A stretch of 5,380 bases of DNA from Bacteroidales bacterium (GTDB taxonomy: Bacteria > Bacteroidota > Bacteroidia > Bacteroidales > UBA10428), in contig JAFGQQ010000030.1 in NCBI GenBank assembly GCA_016935595.1, forward strand, positions 1 to 5,380, read 5' to 3'. Position numbers and translations under genes: made by a program. The notes under the pieces are model-generated. The model was not told the origin of the DNA. It saw only the letters and a list, made by a program, of their open reading frames with translations, and made no database searches. Shown here piece after piece: positions 1-5,380 of the stretch (position 1 is its first letter; the number at the start of each line of letters is the position of its first letter).

Positions 1-333
1 AAAAATCTTAAGATAAAAAACTGGTATACGGGTGATTCGACCCAATTATACTTACAAGTACTTGCCGAAGGCCATATATCACTTTATGTACACAGGCAAA
101 TCAAAATTCTAAACAACAATAATGAATTGTATAAGCAATATGTTTACTATTTTTTTAAAGACGGCGTTTATCATAATTTAAATCTTGGCCGTATAAGTCT
201 GTTACGTTTTTTCCCTGATGACAAACCAAAGGTGAGATCAATAATCCGAAAAAATCATTTAAAAGTAAAACGAGAAGAACACTTGAGTGAATTTGTTAAA
301 CTATATAATGAAAGCATAGAATCGGAAAATTAA
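1..333 (+). CDS. C-terminal part of an uncharacterised Bacteroidota protein (5' end outside window)
   Basis: Frame 1 is open from the first base to the TAA at 331-333, giving 110 visible residues. The gene is therefore cut by the left edge; the TTG at 127-129 is an internal leucine, not a start, because coding-like sequence continues upstream of it (for example LYLQVLAEGHISLYVHRQ). The segment reads as short beta strands followed by a charged helical tail: a YYFFKDG strand-turn, then LLRFFPDDKPKVRSII, KNHLKVKREEHL and a closing KLYNES. This 'L..FFPDDK...I.KN.LK.K.E..L...V..YN' pattern resembles, from memory, the C-terminal end of a common group of uncharacterised Bacteroidota proteins, many of them secreted. 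No catalytic motif is visible and no function is assigned. It faces the minus-strand cluster tail to tail, so it is not part of that operon. Coding is fairly certain; the family link is only suggestive. Confidence 0.75.
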   Translation, partial: KNLKIKNWYTGDSTQLYLQVLAEGHISLYVHRQIKILNNNNELYKQYVYYFFKDGVYHNLNLGRISLLRFFPDDKPKVRSIIRKNHLKVKREEHLSEFVKLYNESIESEN

Positions 334-354
334 TTATAATAAGAATAATTGATT
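328..354. terminator. weak AT-only hairpin between convergent genes (possible terminator)
   Basis: AATTAT at 332-337 pairs perfectly with ATAATT at 345-350 around a 7-base loop. The stem can extend outward through a T331-G351 wobble (on the plus-strand transcript) and three more A-T pairs, 328-330 with 352-354. It spans the stop codon of the left gene and fills most of the 23-bp gap between the two convergent stops. There is no G-C pair in the stem and no clean T-run on either side, so it is a poor intrinsic terminator and may simply reflect the AT-rich composition. It is listed because the gap holds no better candidate. Confidence 0.2.
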
Positions 355-356
355 AA

Positions 357-2696
357 TTATTCAGTTACTTCAATTTGCATTTTAGTATAACCGTATTTTC
401 CATCAAATGAAATTCCTTCAACAATAACATCGTATATAGCTTGTTCATCGGATGAATAAAAAGATACTTCAGAAATACCTTCTTTATTTGTAATAATTTC
501 CGGATTCCAATATAATGTATTTCTATAGTCAGGCATCCTTTCTTGATTCTTTAATTCATCAACATATTTTGGAAACTTATTATTATACGGCAAATCTACT
601 CCCCGCATTTCCTGCCGTATAGAAGTTTGAAGTTTATTAATTTTACTAAAATTATTTTCATGCGTGTGAATATCGAGTATACCATCAAAAATTAAATCGC
701 CATAAAAATATTTTAATGCAACAACATTTATAGATTTAACTCTTTCCGGATCAAGTTTAAGTATAACTTCGGAATTAAAAACCGGCACACCATCAATCAA
801 GAATAATGGCGAATCTCCAATTATTTCGTTGCTAATTTTATCAATTATTAAAATATTCTTTGTCCCTCTTTTATTTTCAATATAAATGTATTTCAATAAT
901 TCTATAAGAACTTCTTCCATAACCGGAAGTTTAATAAAATTCTCAAGTATTATCGATTCATCAGGCATTCCATAAAAATTATCAATTTCGTTAATTATAG
1001 TATCTTCCTTTTGAAGTTCGGTTAAATTATATGCTTTTGAAATTTGTTGAGGAATTAAACATTTTTGTATATAATCTTTATACTCTTCTTTTAATGAATT
1101 TGCCTGAGCTTTTTGTTGTTTGAATTCATTCGAAAACTGGTCGTCTAATAATATAATAAATTTACCTGCACTATCATTTACCTGAACTATAATTTCATTA
1201 TTTCTATTACTATTAATTAAAGAAAAATTAAACCGGCCTTGTGAATTGGTTCTACAGCTATAGAGTTGTGCACATTCGCCAATATATGATAGGTAAATTA
1301 ATTGATTTTCTTCGGGTTGCCGGGTTTCTTTATTAATGATTTTCCCGCTAAGTATATTCCCTTCCAGTTCAGGAATGTATTTCAAATTTTTACTGTTTAT
1401 GCTATCATTTTGATAAATACAAGCTAGAAGTGCATCATTTATTTCTTTATTGCTGTAATTTTGGACAGAATCTAAATAATAGTTAAATATTTCATTATAT
1501 TCAATATTATTATTAAAAAACTTAGTAATATAATAAGTATCATTATATTCTAAAGGATCACCACATTTTTTTATCCTAACTGCTATACTTGCCATAGAGG
1601 GATAATTATTAACAAGTGTTTTAATAATTAAATCGACCTTTTCTCTAGTTTTAAACTTTATCTTTTTGGAATAAACAGAAATATCAAGTAATTTATAAGG
1701 TTTGATATAGACCGGACGTGTACACTTAATCTCATTTTTCAAATTATATATATTAACAAAACTTATTCCTTCGGGGAAATAATAAACAGGAATGTTCAGA
1801 GTTTGATCAATAATTCTAACATCAATAGAATCCTTATAATAATCAATTCCATCTCTTTGAATTTTAACACAATGAGAAGAAGGTTGATTATTTTCAATAT
1901 TTGAATTTATTTTAAATGTTGCAAATCTTTCATTTATATTAATTAAACTAATTAATATCCCTCTTTCATAAAAATCATTGAGATTATAATTACCAAGAAT
2001 TAAGTCCTCTTTTATAATCTCAACATAATAATTGCCATTGTCAACCGGTTTTAAATTAAAAAAGCCTATACCTTTAAATATGTCAACCTCACTAATAATT
2101 TCCTTATTAATATATAATCTTGCTTTTGCATCAATTCCTTCATCAAATTGATTTAAAACACGAATAATAATCTGATTATTAAAATTCTTAATAATTTTAA
2201 CTGATTCAGGGAAAAAATCAATATTCAGTTTTAATTGGCTATTATCTAAATTCTTTCGAAAAACAATTTCTTTATCAGGATTTACTATGACTATATTTTT
2301 TATAAAAAAATAGTTTTCATTAAAATTTCTCATCCAGTTTGTGTATGCCCTTAACTTATAATTACCAGGTTCTAACTCAACTGGAATATTGATATATCCT
2401 TTCCCAAAACCATCTTTTAATTCAATTATATGTTTTGAGAGAGGTGAATTGGCATTACTTAATAATTCAATATGAATAACTTTGCTAATATTTACAGGAA
2501 AATTGAAATTGCTTTCCGTACATATTATTTTAAACCATATATTTTCACCCGAAAAATAAATATTTCTATCAGTAATTAGGTATAATTTCTCCTTTAGATA
2601 ATCATTTTCATCACCTTTAAATAATTCGTTTGTTTTTAAATTAAAAAAATTGAATAAAAAAATAATTAGAATATATATGCTTAAATTTCTCGTCAT
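357..2696 (-). CDS. secreted MG2-like / carboxypeptidase-regulatory-like / TonB plug-like multidomain protein
   Basis: A complete 779-residue protein, third in the minus-strand cluster. ATG at 2696 is supported by an SD-like GGGAGGA 10 nt upstream and by a signal-peptide-like N-terminus (MTRN, then a hydrophobic stretch at about residues 5-19). There is no lipobox cysteine, so it is probably not a lipoprotein. Domains inferred from sequence: an alpha-2-macroglobulin MG2-like strand pattern at about 37-140 (LYLITDRNIYFSGENIWFKI, then PGNYKLRAYTNWM); further beta-sandwich repeats to about 440; a carboxypeptidase-regulatory-like unit at about 445-520 (LSGKIIN, then NSQGRFNFSL); a TBDT plug-like module at about 585-678 (PLFLIDGVPVF at 630-640, then LDPERVKSINVV, YFYGDLIFDGILDIHT); and a C-terminal beta domain at about 720-779 (RNTLYWNPEI, FYSSDEQAIYDVIVEG). 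There is no beta-barrel and no thioester motif, so it is neither a receptor nor a protease-trapping macroglobulin. Similar architectures are known in Bacteroidota and are usually annotated only by the plug or regulatory domain. A role as envelope accessory to the upstream receptor is inferred from context. Coding is certain; domain calls are by eye. Confidence 0.85.
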   Translation of the reverse strand: MTRNLSIYILIIFLFNFFNLKTNELFKGDENDYLKEKLYLITDRNIYFSGENIWFKIICTESNFNFPVNISKVIHIELLSNANSPLSKHIIELKDGFGKGYINIPVELEPGNYKLRAYTNWMRNFNENYFFIKNIVIVNPDKEIVFRKNLDNSQLKLNIDFFPESVKIIKNFNNQIIIRVLNQFDEGIDAKARLYINKEIISEVDIFKGIGFFNLKPVDNGNYYVEIIKEDLILGNYNLNDFYERGILISLININERFATFKINSNIENNQPSSHCVKIQRDGIDYYKDSIDVRIIDQTLNIPVYYFPEGISFVNIYNLKNEIKCTRPVYIKPYKLLDISVYSKKIKFKTREKVDLIIKTLVNNYPSMASIAVRIKKCGDPLEYNDTYYITKFFNNNIEYNEIFNYYLDSVQNYSNKEINDALLACIYQNDSINSKNLKYIPELEGNILSGKIINKETRQPEENQLIYLSYIGECAQLYSCRTNSQGRFNFSLINSNRNNEIIVQVNDSAGKFIILLDDQFSNEFKQQKAQANSLKEEYKDYIQKCLIPQQISKAYNLTELQKEDTIINEIDNFYGMPDESIILENFIKLPVMEEVLIELLKYIYIENKRGTKNILIIDKISNEIIGDSPLFLIDGVPVFNSEVILKLDPERVKSINVVALKYFYGDLIFDGILDIHTHENNFSKINKLQTSIRQEMRGVDLPYNNKFPKYVDELKNQERMPDYRNTLYWNPEIITNKEGISEVSFYSSDEQAIYDVIVEGISFDGKYGYTKMQIEVTE

Positions 2697-2702
2697 ATAT
2701 TT

Positions 2703-3860
2703 TTAATCCTCCCAAAATTCTGGTTTATCTGGTGATCCAGTTATAGAACAATCGCAACAAGATATGGAATTGGTGAGATAAGTACGTAAAACATTCCCGC
2801 TTACTTCCTGAAAATATATTTCCCATCCCTCATTCTCAACATAATTTAAATAGGCAGGAAACTCATCATCAATCTGGTCAGTAATAGTTATGGTCTCACA
2901 ATAGTCAAAACCCGTTGACATGGATAATTGTCCCAGGAGATCACTCTGGCTGATAAAAATTCTTCTGCTACTAACGGATGATGCCTGAAAATAACCAATG
3001 ACAGGTAAATTCGGATTATTTATACAAGAAATATTCCCGGGGACTTTTGTTGGAATAGGGTCGAAAAGAGTTCCCGTATTCTCATTTATTCCTTCAATTT
3101 GCGACCAATAATTAAAAGCTTCTTTTGTTAATGAATATTGTTTTATTAGAACACTATATTTATAAAATAATTTATTGGTTTTATCCGAAATATAAAATAA
3201 AGGATAATTCTTAAGTATATCTTTGTATAAATGATCGGTAGTGCCAATTTGAATAACTCTTGAAGAATCGTATTTCCAACATTTATTTGGCAAAGTGTCC
3301 TTTCTATAAGGAGTAAAAAACACCCATGTTTCTTCCCATTTCCAACTATAATACCTTGTATTGTTTTCAGGATCGTGTGTATCAATATAAATTTGAATTC
3401 CTTTAACAGGATTTTTTAAATCATTCGAAGGTCTCTCTTCAACTTTCCAATAAATGCTGTCAATTTCCGGACACCTTTTTAACTCCTCATAAGCCGATTC
3501 ATACTTATTTCCGTCAATTGTCTCAATTATAAGTTTATATCTCCTCCCTATTTCTCCCTTTAATTCATCTGGATTTGTAACATAACATCCTGGTTCTTTT
3601 TCTGTTTCATTTAAAGAATAAGAATTGCCTGAATCATCAATAATTGTAACTATTGCTCCAGCTTCAGGTTTATTGCCTATTTCTTCAAAAGCCAACGTTC
3701 TGGAAAGAAAAACGCTATAAGATTTTTGCTCGTTTGAAATCAGTCCATCAACAACCAGTGCATTTTCGTACTTCTCAATGTTTGGATAAAAAGGATCTAT
3801 ACAAGTATTAATATAAATTGGTATTATAATTATCAATAATATTTTTAAATTTTTAATCAT
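2703..3860 (-). CDS. DUF4249 domain-containing lipoprotein
   Basis: A complete 385-residue protein. The start at 3860 gives a proper lipoprotein signal: MIKNLK, a hydrophobic run, then the lipobox INTC with Cys20 as the lipidated residue, followed by IDPFYPN. This predicts anchoring in the outer membrane, possibly surface exposed. DUF4249-like features in order: LVVDGLISN (35-43) and YSVFLSRT (48-55); GAIVTIIDDSG (68-78), an Ig-like beta region; GRRYKLIIETIDGNKYES (105-122); a YYSWKWEETW aromatic block (170-179); CW (194-195); YSVLIKQYSLTKEAFNYW (235-252); GTLFDPIPTKVPGNI (263-277); VIGYFQASSVSSRR (287-300); and the closing CCDC...KPEFW (368-383). Eight cysteines besides Cys20 suggest disulfides. 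Family function is unknown, but DUF4249 genes commonly follow TBDT genes, as here with a 3-bp gap, so a substrate-capturing or lid-like partner is plausible by analogy with SusD. No SD is seen before the start. Confidence 0.93.
   Translation of the reverse strand: MIKNLKILLIIIIPIYINTCIDPFYPNIEKYENALVVDGLISNEQKSYSVFLSRTLAFEEIGNKPEAGAIVTIIDDSGNSYSLNETEKEPGCYVTNPDELKGEIGRRYKLIIETIDGNKYESAYEELKRCPEIDSIYWKVEERPSNDLKNPVKGIQIYIDTHDPENNTRYYSWKWEETWVFFTPYRKDTLPNKCWKYDSSRVIQIGTTDHLYKDILKNYPLFYISDKTNKLFYKYSVLIKQYSLTKEAFNYWSQIEGINENTGTLFDPIPTKVPGNISCINNPNLPVIGYFQASSVSSRRIFISQSDLLGQLSMSTGFDYCETITITDQIDDEFPAYLNYVENEGWEIYFQEVSGNVLRTYLTNSISCCDCSITGSPDKPEFWED
2707..2713 (-). promoter_or_regulatory. Shine-Dalgarno-like GGGAGGA upstream of the 779-residue gene
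   Basis: Read on the minus strand, GGGAGGA ends 10 nt before the ATG at 2696. It lies inside the last codons of the upstream DUF4249 gene (Trp383-Glu384-Asp385, TGG GAG GAT). The DUF4249 start at 3860 has no such purine run in front of it, which is the usual Bacteroidota condition. If functional, it would support reinitiation or coupling across the 6-bp gap. The caveat is that the final Trp and acidic residues may be kept for protein reasons, so the match could be coincidental. Confidence 0.45.
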
Positions 3861-3863
3861 TTG

Positions 3864-5380
3864 TTAAAATTTAATTGAATAAGAAATGGTATAAATAGGC
3901 TGGCCGAATATTGATAATTTATATCCCCTGATTCTTCCCTGGCTGCTTACAAAATAAATGGAATATACATTTTTTCTGCCCAGTAAATTATATACCGAGA
4001 ACGTCCATGAACTATGAGCAATTTTTTTTGACTTAAGGTTGCCTTCCACATTTACTGACAGATCTAATCGGCAATAATCGGGAATTCTTTCCTCATTTCT
4101 ATTTGTGTAATATAAAAGTTTATATTCTCTTACATCATAAATAGCAACAGGAAAGGTAATTGGTCTTCCAGTACTATATGTAAAATTACTTGATACATTT
4201 AGCCTCCTCGAAAATTTATAATTTGCCACACATGTTAAATCATGAGGTTTATCATGGTTTGCAGGGAAAAAGTTGCCTGAATTAATTTTTGCTTCTTCAA
4301 ATTCGCTGTTAGCTTTAATTAAAATTCTTGAATAAGTATAACTAATCCATCCGTTAAACCTGCCAGTGTTCTTTTTTACCAAAAACTCTATTCCATATGC
4401 TTTTCCAAATGCTTTAATCAAATCGGTTTCAATGGTTTCATTTAATAAAAGCTGAGCTCCTCCTTTATATTCAATAATATCTTTAATTTGCTTATAATAT
4501 ATTTCAACTGAACTTTCAATGTTTCCAAATAAGAAATCTTTATAATAACCTAATGCAAATTGATCTCCTATTTGAGGAGCAATATATTTATCACTTAATT
4601 TCCAAGTATCTGTAGGGGAAATTGCTGTAGTATTCGACAACATATGTAAATATTGTCTCATCCTGTTATATCCTATTTTGAGAGAATTATTTTGATTAAT
4701 CTTAAACCTAAAGGAAAATCTTAATTCTGGCCCGGAATAATTTTCTATTATTTTATTTTTATTAAACAGTAAAGTATCGTTAATGTATGATGAATTCCTT
4801 GGAATACCTCCTTCATATTCATATACAGTTTTAGGCCCTAAAAAAGAAAATATTGAATATCTTAAACCTGCATATACTGATAATTTTTGGTTTATATTAT
4901 ATTCATCACTTAAATAAACAGCAGTTTCATTGGCTTTTTCATTTTCCATTTCAACAGGAATGATCAACGATTCTTTTCCCTCGGGCAAGTATGATCCGGG
5001 ATTTAAATTATAATTACCTGTATTTAAACCAAAATTTATTTTATGTGAAGTATTATAGAAATAACTAAAATCTAATCTTAGTTCTGTATATTTTATATCA
5101 TAGGTTAGATTACTATTATCCAATTCATTCTTTTCTTCAAACACACTATATGAGTAGCGACTATAAATACCAGCTAAATCAACAAATAACTTATTGGTAA
5201 ATATATGTTTTAGATGAAGTGATGCATTATGATTATTATAACTATAAGTTGTATTTGTATTAAATTTAAAATAATCGTTGCTTAAATAATTTGAAATAGC
5301 TAAAAAATTATTCTCATTCAAATCGTATGTTATTTTTGCATAAATGTCATAAAATGAAGCCCTGCTATTTCTAATATCGG
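3864..5380 (-). CDS. TonB-dependent receptor, C-terminal beta-barrel portion (5' end outside window)
   Basis: The minus-strand frame is open from the right edge to the TAA at 3864-3866, giving 504 visible residues, so the N-terminus lies outside the window. The codon at 5319-5321 is TTG (Leu), with 19 in-frame codons of the same barrel-like character before it (SFYDIYAKITYD), so it is not a start. The visible part is alternating amphipathic beta strands rich in Tyr, Phe, Asn and Ser, typical of the 22-stranded TBDT barrel. Landmarks towards the C-terminus: ETAVYLSDEYNINQKLSVYA; KIGYNRMRQYLHMLSNTTA; KAYGIEFLVKKNTGRFNGW followed by ISYTYSR; FPANHDKPHDL; YSTGRPITFP; IPDYCRLDLSVNV; SVYNLLGRKNVYSIYF; and a final ISYSIKF ending in the C-terminal Phe expected for outer-membrane barrel assembly. 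This motif set matches the Bacteroidota receptors that normally carry an N-terminal carboxypeptidase-regulatory-like domain and plug, which would lie beyond the window. It would import a substrate using TonB-ExbBD energy; the substrate cannot be inferred. It is the promoter-proximal visible gene of the cluster. Confidence 0.93.
   Translation of the reverse strand, partial: DIRNSRASFYDIYAKITYDLNENNFLAISNYLSNDYFKFNTNTTYSYNNHNASLHLKHIFTNKLFVDLAGIYSRYSYSVFEEKNELDNSNLTYDIKYTELRLDFSYFYNTSHKINFGLNTGNYNLNPGSYLPEGKESLIIPVEMENEKANETAVYLSDEYNINQKLSVYAGLRYSIFSFLGPKTVYEYEGGIPRNSSYINDTLLFNKNKIIENYSGPELRFSFRFKINQNNSLKIGYNRMRQYLHMLSNTTAISPTDTWKLSDKYIAPQIGDQFALGYYKDFLFGNIESSVEIYYKQIKDIIEYKGGAQLLLNETIETDLIKAFGKAYGIEFLVKKNTGRFNGWISYTYSRILIKANSEFEEAKINSGNFFPANHDKPHDLTCVANYKFSRRLNVSSNFTYSTGRPITFPVAIYDVREYKLLYYTNRNEERIPDYCRLDLSVNVEGNLKSKKIAHSSWTFSVYNLLGRKNVYSIYFVSSQGRIRGYKLSIFGQPIYTISYSIKF

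Noticed and set aside
127..129. TTG as start codon of a 68-residue plus-strand gene
   Set aside because: The frame is open to the left edge with protein-like content upstream (42 further codons), so this is an internal leucine in the 3' part of a longer gene.
357..2696. The 779-residue gene as a truncated or degenerate TonB receptor pseudogene
   Set aside because: The frame is intact with a signal-peptide-like start and an SD-like site. The plug-like region sits near the C-terminus behind several other domains and is followed by its own terminal beta domain, so the architecture is different rather than broken.
3146..3385. 79-codon minus-strand open frame
   Set aside because: It lies entirely inside the DUF4249 gene on the same strand in another frame. 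The product is an Ile/Phe-rich low-complexity string with no recognisable domain, whereas the DUF4249 frame carries clear family motifs.
5319..5321. TTG as start codon of a 485-residue minus-strand protein
   Set aside because: Barrel-like sequence continues in frame to the right edge, no signal peptide follows the TTG, and a receptor would need its plug domain upstream.
357..5380. SusC/SusD-type polysaccharide utilisation locus
   Set aside because: The lipoprotein shows DUF4249 motifs rather than the helical SusD pattern, and no glycoside hydrolase or other carbohydrate-active enzyme is present in the window.
1..5380. CRISPR array, tRNA or rRNA gene, insertion sequence, or long direct or inverted repeats
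   Set aside because: No regularly spaced repeats, cloverleaf-like GC-richer segments, transposase motifs or terminal inverted repeats were seen by eye. Recurrent AT-rich words such as ttaatta fit the base composition.

Overview
The window is AT-rich DNA from a member of the Bacteroidota. Evidence: a TonB-dependent outer-membrane receptor (TBDT) directly followed by a DUF4249 lipoprotein, a pairing typical of that phylum; a third secreted protein of a Bacteroidota-type macroglobulin/plug architecture; mostly SD-less starts; and AT-rich codon choice. No more precise taxon can be read from the sequence.

Layout: positions 1-333 on the plus strand are the 3' end of a gene that enters from the left. 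Its product is an uncharacterised protein with a lysine-rich C-terminal tail. It converges on a minus-strand gene cluster with only 23 bp between the two stop codons; an AT-only hairpin there is the sole terminator candidate. The rest of the window (357-5380) is one tightly packed minus-strand array, read from right to left: the C-terminal beta-barrel portion of a TBDT (3864 to beyond 5380, 5' end outside the window), a complete DUF4249 lipoprotein (2703-3860, 3-bp gap) and a complete 779-residue secreted protein (357-2696, 6-bp gap). The last has an N-terminal macroglobulin (MG2)-like region, a central carboxypeptidase-regulatory-like beta-sandwich, a TonB-receptor plug-like module without a barrel, and a conserved-looking C-terminal beta domain.

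Inferred joint role: the three minus-strand genes look like one transcript for an outer-membrane import or surface-sensing complex. The TBDT would be the channel, DUF4249 the lipid-anchored partner (analogous in position, not homologous by anything visible here, to SusD), and the MG2/plug protein an envelope accessory factor. The substrate cannot be read from the sequence. The promoter and the receptor's plug and N-terminus are outside the window. No RNA genes, mobile elements, CRISPR arrays or long repeats were seen, and no gene-free stretch exceeds 300 bases.
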